The notes: generated by a model from the letters alone, not told the origin. Numbered from the stretch's first letter, positions 26,300-35,632 are shown. The stretch: DNA of 64,000 bases from JBCAXA01 sp039183535 (GCA_039183535.1 JBCDBO010000007.1:23960-87959), one strand, 5' to 3'. Made by a program: numbers and translations.

Positions 26300-27616
26300 T
26301 CAACGACGATCCGAGCCCGTCGGACGAGGTGATGCGTCAACGGGCTCGCTGCGTGTCTCGTCCGATTCATGAATGATGTAGGGCTTACTCTCGCCATCGA
26401 CAACAGCTTGATCGACGACGACTTTTTTCGCCGTGGTCGACGAGGGCAAGTCGTACATCGTGTCGAGCAAAACGTTTTCGAGCACCGTACGCAGGCCGCG
26501 CGCACCGGTCTTGCGGGCCATCGCTTTGCGAGCGACGGCGCGCAACGCGTCTTCGCGAAACTCGAGCTCGACATCCTCCATCTCAAAGAGGCGTCGGTAC
26601 TGCTTGGTCAGCGCGTTCTTCGGCTCGACGAGGATCGTAATAAGCGCCTCTTCATCGAGCTCTTCGAGCGTCGCGACGACAGGTAGGCGACCGACGAATT
26701 CCGGGATCAGCCCGAATTTGATCAGGTCCTCCGGCTCGACGTCGTGCAACAACTCACCCACTTTGAGGTCTTCATCGTTGCTACGGACATCGGCGACGAA
26801 ACCGATGCCACTTTTCGTGGAGCGGTCGCGGATGATTTTCTCAAGCCCGGCAAACGCACCGCCGCAAATGAAGAGAATGTTCGATGTGTCGACTTGTAAG
26901 AATTCTTGCTGTGGGTGCTTGCGACCACCTTGGGGCGGTACCGAGGCGACCGTACCTTCGATGAGTTTCAACAACGCTTGCTGAACACCCTCACCGGACA
27001 CATCGCGAGTGATTGATGGGTTGTCGGACTTGCGCGAGATTTTGTCGATTTCGTCGATGTAGACGATACCGGTCTGCGCTTTCTCGACGTCGTAATCGCA
27101 TTTTTGCAACAGCTTCTGAATGATGTTTTCAACGTCTTCACCAACGTAGCCGGCCTCAGTCAGCGTGGTGGCATCGGCAATGGTGAACGGCACATTCAGC
27201 AGTCGCGCCAAGGTTTCCGCAAGTAGGGTCTTACCGCAGCCGGTTGGACCGATTAGCAGGATGTTGCTCTTCGCCAGCTCGACCTCGTCCTTGCTACGGT
27301 CGCCGCTGCGATTCTCAAGTCGCTTATAGTGATTGTAGACCGCGACGGACAAGACCTTTTTGGCTCGGTATTGACCGATGACATAATCGTTGAGTGTTGA
27401 GTTTATCTCGGTCGGTTTCGGTAGATCGTCGCGGGCGTGGTCGGCGCTCTCTTCGAGCTCCTCACGGATGATGTCGTTACAAAGCTCGACGCACTCATCG
27501 CAAATGAACACGGACGGTCCCGCAATAAGTTTGCGGACTTCGTGCTGGCTTTTCCCGCAGAACGAGCAGTACAACAGTTTCCCGTCGTCGTGCTTGCCCC
27601 GAGTATCGTCTGTCAT
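26300..27616 (-). CDS. clpX: ATP-dependent Clp protease ATP-binding subunit ClpX
   Basis: 438 residues. The N-terminal zinc-binding domain has four cysteines (LYCSFCGKSQ and FICDECVELC). Walker A is GPTGCGKTLLAETLA and Walker B is IVYIDEIDKI. The loop that contacts ClpP (the IGF-type tripeptide) appears as IKFGLIPEF. ClpX unfolds tagged proteins and feeds them to ClpP. The ATG at 27616 is used; 139 bases separate it from clpP. Confidence 0.98.
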   Translation of the reverse strand: MTDDTRGKHDDGKLLYCSFCGKSQHEVRKLIAGPSVFICDECVELCNDIIREELEESADHARDDLPKPTEINSTLNDYVIGQYRAKKVLSVAVYNHYKRLENRSGDRSKDEVELAKSNILLIGPTGCGKTLLAETLARLLNVPFTIADATTLTEAGYVGEDVENIIQKLLQKCDYDVEKAQTGIVYIDEIDKISRKSDNPSITRDVSGEGVQQALLKLIEGTVASVPPQGGRKHPQQEFLQVDTSNILFICGGAFAGLEKIIRDRSTKSGIGFVADVRSNDEDLKVGELLHDVEPEDLIKFGLIPEFVGRLPVVATLEELDEEALITILVEPKNALTKQYRRLFEMEDVELEFREDALRAVARKAMARKTGARGLRTVLENVLLDTMYDLPSSTTAKKVVVDQAVVDGESKPYIIHESDETRSEPVDASPRPTGSDRR

Positions 27617-27755
27617 ACCGCCTTCCTACCCTCAGCTAGCGAATATTGTGCAATGCCGGACTCGCTTTGTATAGCACGCAGGTCACGGAGTCGCGATTCC
27701 TCAGAATTCGCAAAATGCGCATAATCGGCCGAAATTTTTGAGCGAAATTAGACGT

Positions 27756-28379
27756 TTATTCGAAATTAGCTGTCGCAGCGTCGGTCCGCTGTGTCAGGAC
27801 TGTGTCGATAAGGCCGTAGTCCTTGGCCGCTTCAGCCGCCAGGAAATTGTCGCGCTCGGTATCGGCTTGTACTTTCTCTACGGTTTGACCGGTGTGATGC
27901 GCCAAAATTTCATTCAATCGCTGTTTCATCGACAAAATCTCACGGGCGTGGATATCGATGTCCGTGGCCTGCCCTTGGAACCCAGCGCTCGGCTGATGAA
28001 CCATAATTCGCGAATTGGGCAACGCAATACGTTTGCCAGCCGCGCCACCCGCCAGTAACAGCGCGCCCATGCTGGCTGCCTGGCCAACGCAGATGGTCGA
28101 GACGTCACATTTAATAAACTGCATCGTGTCGTAGATCGCGAGCCCAGCCGTCACCGCCCCGCCCGGCGAGTTGATATACAAGTGAATATCTTTGTCAGGG
28201 TTTTCCGACTCCAGGAACAGCATCTGCGCCACAATGACATTGGCCATCGTGTCCTCGACCGGCCCAACCATGAATACAACGCGATCTTTAAGAAGACGCG
28301 AATAGATGTCGTATGCCCGCTCACCACGCGCCGTCTGCTCGACGACCATGGGGACTAAATTCAGTGCCTGAATACTCAT
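27756..28379 (-). CDS. clpP: ATP-dependent Clp protease proteolytic subunit
   Basis: 207 residues with the catalytic triad Ser103 (GQAASMGALLL), His128 (RIMVHQPSAG) and Asp177 (TERDNFL). Length equals that of E. coli ClpP. Fourteen copies form the proteolytic barrel that works with ClpX. It begins 40 bases after tig and probably shares its message. Confidence 0.98.
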   Translation of the reverse strand: MSIQALNLVPMVVEQTARGERAYDIYSRLLKDRVVFMVGPVEDTMANVIVAQMLFLESENPDKDIHLYINSPGGAVTAGLAIYDTMQFIKCDVSTICVGQAASMGALLLAGGAAGKRIALPNSRIMVHQPSAGFQGQATDIDIHAREILSMKQRLNEILAHHTGQTVEKVQADTERDNFLAAEAAKDYGLIDTVLTQRTDAATANFE

Positions 28380-28419
28380 CGTTTGACCTACTCCTCGATC
28401 CGATCGCTACCTACCGCGA

Positions 28420-29703
28420 TCAGGGATTCATGTAGTCGCTAAACGCGACGTCCTTTGACTCTTCCGACCCTTTTTCGATCAAACGCTCGACCGCCAGGTC
28501 CTCTAAAACGATATGTTCGACTTGGGTACGCATCTCTTGGTTACCGAGGTAGTTATCGACGATTCGCGATTGCTCATCGTAGCCAGCAAACATCTCGGTA
28601 ACCCGCTCGCGTAAGGCGTCCTCACTGACGACCAACTGCTCCTTACTCACCAACTCCTGCAACAGCAGCGTCAAGCGCACTCGTCGCTCTGCAGCTTCCG
28701 TGAAGTTCTCGACAGGCGGCGCTTGGTCTTGGCTTTCGACACCCATGCGGCGCATCGCCTCGTGTTGCATGGCCTGTGCGTCTCTGTGGACCAGCGTTCG
28801 TGGGACATCAAACGGGTTATTGTCGAGCAGCCCTTTGAGCGCTTGATCTTTGACATCAGCGCGGACTTTTTGGGCCACCTCGTTGCGCATGTTCTCTTCG
28901 ACATCGGTGCGCAATTTTTCGATGCCCCCGTCTTCGATACCGAATTCTTTAGCGAGATCGTCATCGATCGGTGGTAGCTGCTTTTCGCGGACTTCTTTGA
29001 CGGCTGCTGTAAAGTGCGCCGTCTTGCCCGCCAAGTCTTCTTGCGGATAGTCGGCCGGATAAGTGACATCGAAAGCCAATTCTGCGTCGGCGCTCGCGTT
29101 ACGCAACGCCGAATCAAAGTCATCGAGCATTTGCCCGCTGCCCAAGACGACCGGAACGTTTTCGCCCTTACCGTTGGCAATCGGCTCATCGTCGATCGCG
29201 CCATCGAAGTCGACGATAACTTGGTCGCCTTCACCCGCCGCGCGATCGACGACTTCCCACGTCGCCTTCTGCTCTTGCAAGCTGGCTAGCATCGCATCGA
29301 TATCCGCTTCAGTGATCGAGACATTGGGTCGAGTCACAGCGATGCTCTCGATATCCTGCAATTCGACGGTCGGCATGATTTCGAACGTGGCTTTATACGC
29401 AAGACCGGTATCGGAGTTTTCGGTTTCGATGTGCGGCGAACCCGCGGGCATCAGCTGCTGTTCGCGAATCGCTGCTGAGTAACTCGATTGCAACAGATCG
29501 CCGAGCACCTCCTGGCGGACCTGAGGACCGAAGCGTTGACGGATCACCTTCAACGGGATCTTGCCGGGCCGAAAACCGGGCAACTTCGCCGTTTTTCCGA
29601 CCTTACGCAATCGCTGTTCTATCTCGGCGTCGACTTGCTCCGCGGGCAACTCAACCCGCAGGGTCCGCTCTAACCCATTCGACGCTTCTACCGACACTTG
29701 CAT
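28420..29703 (-). CDS. tig: Trigger factor, ribosome-associated chaperone
   Basis: 427 residues. The ribosome-binding signature GFRPGKIPLKVIRQRFG is at about residues 44-60, the FKBP-type isomerase domain spans roughly 150-245 (GEGDQVIVDFDGAIDDEPIANGK), and the C-terminal helical arms follow. Its ATG 29703 follows AGGAAAAGAAG. It holds nascent chains at the ribosome exit. It lies 74 bases after tRNA-Leu. Confidence 0.97.
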   Translation of the reverse strand: MQVSVEASNGLERTLRVELPAEQVDAEIEQRLRKVGKTAKLPGFRPGKIPLKVIRQRFGPQVRQEVLGDLLQSSYSAAIREQQLMPAGSPHIETENSDTGLAYKATFEIMPTVELQDIESIAVTRPNVSITEADIDAMLASLQEQKATWEVVDRAAGEGDQVIVDFDGAIDDEPIANGKGENVPVVLGSGQMLDDFDSALRNASADAELAFDVTYPADYPQEDLAGKTAHFTAAVKEVREKQLPPIDDDLAKEFGIEDGGIEKLRTDVEENMRNEVAQKVRADVKDQALKGLLDNNPFDVPRTLVHRDAQAMQHEAMRRMGVESQDQAPPVENFTEAAERRVRLTLLLQELVSKEQLVVSEDALRERVTEMFAGYDEQSRIVDNYLGNQEMRTQVEHIVLEDLAVERLIEKGSEESKDVAFSDYMNP

Positions 29704-29740
29704 CTTCTTTTCCTGTAACTCGATAAGTCGTTACGAACGT

Positions 29741-29758
29741 GTGGCCCAATGCGGCCAC
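29741..29758 (-). promoter_or_regulatory. Hairpin in the tig leader
   Basis: A perfect six-base stem GTGGCC/GGCCAC with a six-base loop lies between tRNA-Leu and tig. No T-run follows. It may be a processing or partial stop signal that separates the tRNA from the mRNA. Confidence 0.25.
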
Positions 29759-29777
29759 CGCTATGCCAACGTTAGTT

Positions 29778-30160
<383 letters not shown>

Positions 30161-30237
30161 TGGGGTGGACGATGGGACTCGAACCCACGACGACCGGGAT
30201 CACAACCCGGGGCTCTACCAACTGAGCTACGCCCACC
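30161..30237 (-). tRNA. tRNA-His (GUG)
   Basis: 77 nt including the encoded CCA and the extra 5' G(-1) opposite the discriminator C that marks tRNA-His. Anticodon GTG lies in GGTTGTGATCC. The acceptor is GTGGGCG with CGTCCAC, one G-U pair. Confidence 0.97.
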
Positions 30238-30303
30238 ATATCGAAACACCGAACCGTTTCGGCGCTTCCGCCGCCTAAGCGACACTTTACAACCCGCCTT
30301 CAA

Positions 30304-30650
30304 TGGCGCGCCCGGCAGGACTCGAACCTGCAACCGCCGGCTTAGCATACCACTACCGTTTTCACGGCCCGCGCTAAGCGCAGTTTGTGGTCTGGACTAT
30401 CTCTTCGCCATCGCAGGCGTCGCACGTATAGTCTCTACGGATCCCCGACGCATCGCGTGCCGTGCCCTACCCTGGCATAACGCCAGCCTTCGCGCGCGGG
30501 CCATAACTCGGCCGGGTTTCCACGGGATTACCACCGGTACTCCGGGCAGGCTTCCCCGTTACAGTGCGATCCACCGCCGCGGTTCCGTTTCCCACGACGG
30601 GCTCCGTTTTCCCCAAAGGCCGATGCTCTATCCGGTTGAGCTACGGGCGC
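30304..30650 (-). tRNA. tRNA-Arg (UCU), split by a group I intron
   Basis: The 5' exon (30650-30616, 35 nt) ends with CTT in the anticodon loop and the 3' exon (30345-30304, 42 nt with CCA) begins CTAA. Joined, they give a 77-nt tRNA with acceptor GCGCCCG/CGGGCGC, anticodon stem TCGGC/GCCGG and seven-base loop CTTCTAA, anticodon TCT. The interruption falls after U34, the first anticodon base, as in cyanobacterial tRNA-Leu introns. The tRNA cannot function unless the intron is removed. The cluster order Pro-Arg-His-Leu ahead of tig is normal for gammaproteobacteria. Confidence 0.93.
30346..30615 (-). ncRNA. Group I self-splicing intron (270 nt) in tRNA-Arg
   Basis: The intron has the hallmarks of a small group I ribozyme of the tRNA-intron (IC3-like) type. 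The P7 strands are GTAGAGACTATAC (30438-30426) and ATAGTCCAG (30400-30392). The exon end is U and the last intron base is G (omega G). The internal guide GAGCCCG (30604-30598) pairs with CGGCCTT at the exon end with one mismatch and a U-G at the cleavage site. Near the 3' end ACCAC/GTGGT closes a P9-type region with a GAAA tetraloop hairpin (CCGTGAAAACGG). No homing endonuclease frame is present. Confidence 0.9.
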
Positions 30651-30718
30651 ATTACGAGTTGTTGTGCACCGTCTTGACCCCGCGGGGTCATTGACAGCGG
30701 CTCGCGAAACGATCGGAC

Positions 30719-30795
30719 TGGTCGGGGCAGAGAGATTCGAACTCCCGACCCTCTGCTCCCAAAGCAGATGCGCTACCAGACTGCGCCATGCCCCG
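30719..30795 (-). tRNA. tRNA-Pro (UGG)
   Basis: 77 nt with encoded CCA. Acceptor CGGGGCA/TGCCCCG, anticodon TGG in CTTTGGGAG, T loop GTTCGAATC. First gene of the four-tRNA unit, 34 bases after a strong promoter. Confidence 0.96.
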
Positions 30796-30828
30796 GCTTA
30801 GTCCAAGTTCGCTTCCGCGAGTCGCCGG

Positions 30829-30857
30829 ATCATACGATTAGGGTCCTGGTCGGTCAA
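30829..30857 (-). promoter_or_regulatory. Sigma-70 promoter of the Pro-Arg-His-Leu tRNA unit
   Basis: TTGACC (30857-30852), a 17-base spacer and TATGAT (30834-30829) on the minus strand. Both boxes match five of six bases with ideal spacing. A GC-rich discriminator follows, as is usual for growth-rate-controlled stable RNA promoters. Confidence 0.8.
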
Positions 30858-30940
30858 ACCGACGCGACCCGTGCCGATCGTAGTCGCTATCGCACGGGTC
30901 TGCTATGTTGCAACCGCTTCAGATCATACGGAATACGCCG

Positions 30941-31525
30941 ATGCTACTACCCCGACTGCTCGCGACGGTTATGCTCGCCGCCGCCGCCGTGCACAGCGCG
31001 AACGCCGACATGATCGCGCATCCCCAAGTGGCGCTTACGACCAGTGAGGGCCGTATCGTTATTGAACTCGATGCGAAGCGCGCGCCGCTCACGGCGGAGC
31101 GTTTTGTCGGCTTGGTTCGCCAAGGCTATTACGACGGGTTGATCTTCCATCGAGTCGTGCGCAATTTTGTCATCCAGGCCGGTGGCTACGACACAAAGTA
31201 CGAGTCGGAAGAGACCGATGAGGGTCTACCGAACGAATCGGGCAACGGGCTTAGCAATCTACGCGGAACCGTTGCAATGGCACGGACGTCGGATCCGCAC
31301 TCAGCGGGGGCTCAATTTTTCATAAATATCGCCAACAACACGATGCTGAACCCAGACATACAACGGCAGCGCTGGGGATACGCGGTGTTCGGTAGGGTCA
31401 TCGAAGGCATGGATATCGTTGATACGATTAGCAGCTTGCCAACGGGGCCTGGCGGTCCGTTCAAAAAAGAAGTTCCGGCACTGCCGGTCATCATCGAGAA
31501 AGCCACCGTCATCACGGACGAGTAA
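30941..31525 (+). CDS. ppiA: Periplasmic peptidyl-prolyl isomerase, cyclophilin type
   Basis: About 194 residues from ATG 30941, giving a signal peptide (MLLPRLLATVMLAAAAVHSANA). An ATG at 30905 would add 12 residues. The cyclophilin core is complete: FHRVVRNFVIQAGG with the catalytic arginine, TVAMARTSDPHSAGAQFFIN and WGYAVFGRVIEGMDIVD. It speeds proline isomerisation of exported proteins. It lies six bases before lpxH, as the cytoplasmic ppiB does in enterics, but the signal peptide points to the PpiA branch. Confidence 0.88.
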   Translation: MLLPRLLATVMLAAAAVHSANADMIAHPQVALTTSEGRIVIELDAKRAPLTAERFVGLVRQGYYDGLIFHRVVRNFVIQAGGYDTKYESEETDEGLPNESGNGLSNLRGTVAMARTSDPHSAGAQFFINIANNTMLNPDIQRQRWGYAVFGRVIEGMDIVDTISSLPTGPGGPFKKEVPALPVIIEKATVITDE

Positions 31526-31531
31526 ACCCTG

Positions 31532-32251
31532 TTGGCGACGTTTTTTATCTCGGACCTACATTTAGATCCGTCCGCGCCAGAGATCGGTCAGCAATTTCTA
31601 GCGTTTCTCACCGATGCTGGTCGCAACGCCGACGCCCTCTACATCTTGGGCGACTTATTTGAAGTCTGGGTCGGCGACGATGACGACGCCCCGTACACCG
31701 ATGCCATGGTCACGGCGATTCGTGACTACAGTGAGTCAATACCGACGTTTTTTATGCGCGGCAACCGCGATTTTCTGATCGGCGAAAGGTTTGCAACGCG
31801 CACGGGCGTAACAGTGCTCGATGACCCAGCCGTCATTACGCTGAACGAGCAACCGGTTCTGCTAAGTCATGGCGATCAGTACTGCACCGACGACGTGGCG
31901 TACCAGGCGTTCCGTCAACAATCGCGCGACCCAACCTGGCAACAACAAATACTGTCGCTGCCATTAGCCGATCGACGCGTGCTGGCCGAATCGCTGCGCC
32001 AGCAAAGCCAGCACGCTATGTCCGGCAAAGATGCGGCTATCATGGACGTTAACGCGGCAGCGATCACTGCCGCACTGCGCGCCGCCGATGTGACGACGAT
32101 GCTGCATGGCCATACGCATCGTCCCACCGTGCACCGATTTTTGTGCGACGGCGCGCCTTGCACGCGAATTGTACTTGGTGATTGGTACGACCAAGCGAGC
32201 TTCCTACGCTGGGACAGTGGCGGATTCGAGCTCGCCGTCGACCCGCGCTAG
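31532..32251 (+). CDS. lpxH: UDP-2,3-diacylglucosamine diphosphatase
   Basis: 239 residues with a TTG start, giving MATFFISDLHLD, nearly the E. coli LpxH start. Metal-binding motifs of the calcineurin-like fold are complete: DLHL, GDLFEVWVGDDD, GNRDFLIG, LSHGDQYCTDD and HGHTHRPTVH. It splits UDP-diacylglucosamine to lipid X in lipid A synthesis, at the inner membrane face. Its last 48 bases overlap miaE on the other strand. Confidence 0.96.
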   Translation: MATFFISDLHLDPSAPEIGQQFLAFLTDAGRNADALYILGDLFEVWVGDDDDAPYTDAMVTAIRDYSESIPTFFMRGNRDFLIGERFATRTGVTVLDDPAVITLNEQPVLLSHGDQYCTDDVAYQAFRQQSRDPTWQQQILSLPLADRRVLAESLRQQSQHAMSGKDAAIMDVNAAAITAALRAADVTTMLHGHTHRPTVHRFLCDGAPCTRIVLGDWYDQASFLRWDSGGFELAVDPR

Positions 32252-32860
32252 TGTCGGCACACCGCTGTGAAAACGCAGAATCGTGTCGGGACCCGTAATC
32301 AACTCTGCTTCGAGTATTGTCAAACGCTCAATGTCCGCGTCGTGCTCATCGAGATTCGTGACGAGCGGTTCAGCCAAGCTCAAGTAATTGCCGAAATGGC
32401 GCGACTCCGATTCCAGTAGACCGCGATAGAACGGCTCAAGCTCGTCGGGTAAAAAGTCCAGCAAAGCGGCGAAACGCTCACACGAGCGAGCTTCGATCAG
32501 CGCCCCGACGATCAGCCGCTGCCGCAGACGGTCTGGGTCCCGATCGCTGGTCGCGCCAAGCAGTGCACCGGCGTACCGGGCCGGCCCGAGCTTGCGGCGC
32601 TGAATACCTAAGCGATCGAGCCAGCGCTGCACTTGTTCAAAGTGGCGTAACTCCTCGCGGGCCAATCGCGATAGCTGTTGGCACAGCGCTGCATGCTCAG
32701 GGTAGCGATAGATCAGGCTCAGCGCTGTCTGCGCCGCTTTCATCTCGCAATTGGCATGGTCCAGTACGAGTGTGTCGAGATCGGCAACGGCGGCCTGACA
32801 CCACTCGACAGGCGTTGCCGTCTTTAAAAATTGCCGGATCGGCGACAGATCGACGCGCAT
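32204..32860 (-). CDS. miaE: tRNA-(2-methylthio-N6-isopentenyl-A37) hydroxylase
   Basis: 218 residues of the MiaE diiron family. Metal ligands are suggested by DHANCEMKAAQTAL, EELRHFEQVQRWL and the later LIEARSCERFAAL and ESESRHFGNYL lines, the ferritin-like E/E-x-x-H pairs. It hydroxylates the modified adenosine next to the anticodon with molecular oxygen. Its ATG shares one base with the kinase stop (TAATG), so the two are coupled. Confidence 0.93.
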   Translation of the reverse strand: MRVDLSPIRQFLKTATPVEWCQAAVADLDTLVLDHANCEMKAAQTALSLIYRYPEHAALCQQLSRLAREELRHFEQVQRWLDRLGIQRRKLGPARYAGALLGATSDRDPDRLRQRLIVGALIEARSCERFAALLDFLPDELEPFYRGLLESESRHFGNYLSLAEPLVTNLDEHDADIERLTILEAELITGPDTILRFHSGVPTLARVDGELESATVPA

Positions 32861-34062
32861 TACGGTAGCGCCTCGAGCACAGCGTCTGCCGATGGATAAC
32901 GGTCTGCCGGGTCAATCGCCGTCAGCATTTCAAACAACGCTTGGTAGGCCGCGAACTCATCGCCCAGCGATGGACGTGGTTCATGACTGTGCTTGTAGAT
33001 GATGCCCATCGGGTTATCGGACGTGAATGGTTTCCGACCGGTGAGCATCTCAAAAAATAAGATGCCGAGACTGTACAAATCGGAACGCGCATCGACGTCG
33101 CGAGCATGCCCTTGCTCGGGACTCATGTAGTACGGCGTACCGAAGATCTCACCGGTACCGGTCATTTCCGCGGTAAGCCGTAGCTGTTTGGCGAGTCCGA
33201 AATCGATCAACGCACAGCTCCCATCGCGACGGCACATGACGTTGCCGGGCTTGAGGTCCCGGTGCAAGATCCCGACCGCGTGAATCGCCGCCAATGCAGA
33301 GGCCAACTCGCGCATCGCTACGAGGGCATCGTCGAGCGACATTCCGGTACGGATGCGACGCCGCAAATCGCCTTCTGGAAAGTACTCCATAACGATATAG
33401 GCGTGATCGTCGCCGACACCGAAATCGGCGATCTGTACGATATTCGGGTGACGTAATGTCGAGACAACTTCGTATTCTTGCAAGAACCGATTAAAGGTTT
33501 CGTCAGCTTTGTCACTGAAATCGGGCAAATGGCGGACGACTTTTAATACCTTATAGCCAAGCTCTCGTTCGCTCTGCGCGAGATACACCGACGAGTAATC
33601 GGTTCCGGATAGCTTCTTAACAAAGCGGTAACCGCGTGCCGCGAGCGTGCCTTCCTCCGCCGAAAAAAACAGACTGTTCGTCGACGCGAGTGCCTGTCTT
33701 GCGCGGATGGCAGCACGCAACTCGGCAATGAATGCGTCGTGCTTTAAGGTCGCGCGAACCATGACTGCCGCCGCGCCGCGCGTCCGCCACTCGGGCACAT
33801 CCGCCGCCGTCTCCGCGAGTACAACGACTGGCGGGAAGGCACTTTTTGTCGCAGCGGTCTGCAGGATTTTGTCGAGACTCATCGGCCGAATACGCTCCGT
33901 CGAGATCAACAAGTCCGCTCCGGCACCCGAAAAATCATCCGACAACGGCCCCATTGTTACCGGCGCGATGGCGCTAACCTGCGCATCGGGCCAAGGAATA
34001 GACAGGTGATGCATAAGGAGACGACGAAAATCGGCATCGTTGTCCAACACCAGGATTTTCAT
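32860..34062 (-). CDS. Serine/threonine kinase with degenerate receiver domain
   Basis: 400 residues. Residues 1-120 read like a response-regulator receiver (KILVLDNDADFRRLL with the acidic pair), but the phosphoacceptor position in DLLISTERI is Ser/Thr instead of Asp. Residues 143-395 form a Hanks-type kinase: glycine loop relaxed to LSGTDYSSVY, Lys174, HRDLKPGN (Asp269), IDFG (287-289) and GTPYYMSPEQ. No membrane segment or sensor is visible, so it is probably cytoplasmic. Target unknown. Ten bases follow purF. Confidence 0.85.
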   Translation of the reverse strand: MKILVLDNDADFRRLLMHHLSIPWPDAQVSAIAPVTMGPLSDDFSGAGADLLISTERIRPMSLDKILQTAATKSAFPPVVVLAETAADVPEWRTRGAAAVMVRATLKHDAFIAELRAAIRARQALASTNSLFFSAEEGTLAARGYRFVKKLSGTDYSSVYLAQSERELGYKVLKVVRHLPDFSDKADETFNRFLQEYEVVSTLRHPNIVQIADFGVGDDHAYIVMEYFPEGDLRRRIRTGMSLDDALVAMRELASALAAIHAVGILHRDLKPGNVMCRRDGSCALIDFGLAKQLRLTAEMTGTGEIFGTPYYMSPEQGHARDVDARSDLYSLGILFFEMLTGRKPFTSDNPMGIIYKHSHEPRPSLGDEFAAYQALFEMLTAIDPADRYPSADAVLEALP

Positions 34063-34072
34063 GCCGCGGCCG

Positions 34073-35611
34073 TCAGAGCGCTACGATCCGCGAACGGCTG
34101 CCTGGCGAGTCGCCTTTGTCATCGACGTTTAAGGCGAGCTCGTGCTGTGCTGCGCTCGACTGACCGCCGCGTGAGCGCTCCAGGTTCTCAAGGTACGCAT
34201 CGGTAACGTCGGCGGTCACGTATTCACCTGAGAAACACGATGTATCAAACGTCTTAATTGGCGATTTGTCGTGCCGTACAGCGCTGATTAAATCATCGAG
34301 ACGCTGGTAAATAAGGCCGTCGCAACCAATGTATTTTTCAACCTCGTCCTCGGAGCGACCGTGTGCGATCAGGTCACTGGCAGCTGGCATATCGATACCA
34401 TAGACATTCGGGTAACGAACCGGCGGTGCCGCCGATGCGAAATACACTTTCCGGGCGCCCGCTTCCCGACACATGCGAACAATTTGCTTCGACGTCGTGC
34501 CGCGTACAATCGAATCATCGACCAGCAAAACGTTTTTATTACGAAACTCAAGCTCGATCGCATTGAGCTTTTGGCGGACGGATTTTTCCCGCATTTGTTG
34601 CCCAGGCATGATGAAGGTTCGGCCGATGTACCGATTTTTAATAAATCCCTCGCGGTACTTCACGCCCAAGCCGTGGGCCACTTGGACAGCCGAGGTACGG
34701 CTGGTATCCGGAATGGGGATGACAACATCGATATCGTGCTGCGGCCAGCGCCTGTGAATGGTATCGACCAGCTTCTCGCCCATGCGCAGACGGGCTTTGT
34801 AGACCGAGAGCTCATCGATAATCGAATCCGGCCGCGCGAAGTAGACGAACTCGAAAATGCACGGGGAATGCACCGCCGGTTCGGCGCACTGTGCGGTGTG
34901 CAAGCGACCGTCAAGCGTCACAAAGACCGCCTCACCGGGCGCAACATCGCGGAGTCGCTCGAATCCGAGCGCATCCAACGCGACCGACTCAGAGGCGACC
35001 ATGTATTCGGTGCCGTTAGCACTCGGCCGATGACCGAGCACCAATGGCCGAATGCCGTGACAGTCGCGAAATGCGACTAGACCTTGGCCCACGATTAGCG
35101 CAGCAATCGCATAGGCGCCGCGGCAACGCCGGTGCAACGCGCTGACAGCCGCAAACACCGTTTCGGGCGTCAATCGATCCTCTGCGCGCGACTGTAACTC
35201 GTGGGCCAGCACATTGAGCAGAATCTCGGAGTCCGAGCCGGTGTTGAGATGGCGGTGGTCATCGCGGCGCAGCAATTCGGCGAGCTCTACAGCGTTCGTG
35301 AGGTTGCCGTTATGCGCCAGACATATGCCGTACGGCGAATTCACGTAGAACGGTTGCGCCTCGGCCGAACTCGACCCGCCAGCTGTCGGGTAGCGAACAT
35401 GGCCGAGTCCCGCATTGCCCTTAAGTCCCAGCATATGGCGTTGCCGAAAGACATCGCGGACCAACCCGTTCTTGCGCCGGGCGTGCAACAAAGCGTGATC
35501 GAGCGTTGCGATGCCCGCTGCGTCCTGGCCACGGTGTTGTAAAACGGTTAACGCATCGTACAGACGTTGGTTAACCGCCTCTTGACCGACGATTCCTACG
35601 ATTCCGCACAT
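34073..35611 (-). CDS. purF: Amidophosphoribosyltransferase
   Basis: 512 residues. MCGIVGIVGQEAV gives the N-terminal nucleophile Cys2 with no propeptide, followed by QHRGQDAAGIAT. The PRPP motif is VLLVDDSIVRGTTSKQIV. It starts purine synthesis by moving glutamine ammonia to PRPP. It sits between cvpA and the kinase; cvpA-purF is the usual pair. Confidence 0.98.
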   Translation of the reverse strand: MCGIVGIVGQEAVNQRLYDALTVLQHRGQDAAGIATLDHALLHARRKNGLVRDVFRQRHMLGLKGNAGLGHVRYPTAGGSSSAEAQPFYVNSPYGICLAHNGNLTNAVELAELLRRDDHRHLNTGSDSEILLNVLAHELQSRAEDRLTPETVFAAVSALHRRCRGAYAIAALIVGQGLVAFRDCHGIRPLVLGHRPSANGTEYMVASESVALDALGFERLRDVAPGEAVFVTLDGRLHTAQCAEPAVHSPCIFEFVYFARPDSIIDELSVYKARLRMGEKLVDTIHRRWPQHDIDVVIPIPDTSRTSAVQVAHGLGVKYREGFIKNRYIGRTFIMPGQQMREKSVRQKLNAIELEFRNKNVLLVDDSIVRGTTSKQIVRMCREAGARKVYFASAAPPVRYPNVYGIDMPAASDLIAHGRSEDEVEKYIGCDGLIYQRLDDLISAVRHDKSPIKTFDTSCFSGEYVTADVTDAYLENLERSRGGQSSAAQHELALNVDDKGDSPGSRSRIVAL

Positions 35612-35632
35612 TTACCTATCCTCGACCCGTAT

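Noticed and set aside
27617..27755. Promoter in the clpP-clpX gap
   Set aside because: A TATACA-like box is present but no acceptable -35 at proper spacing was found.
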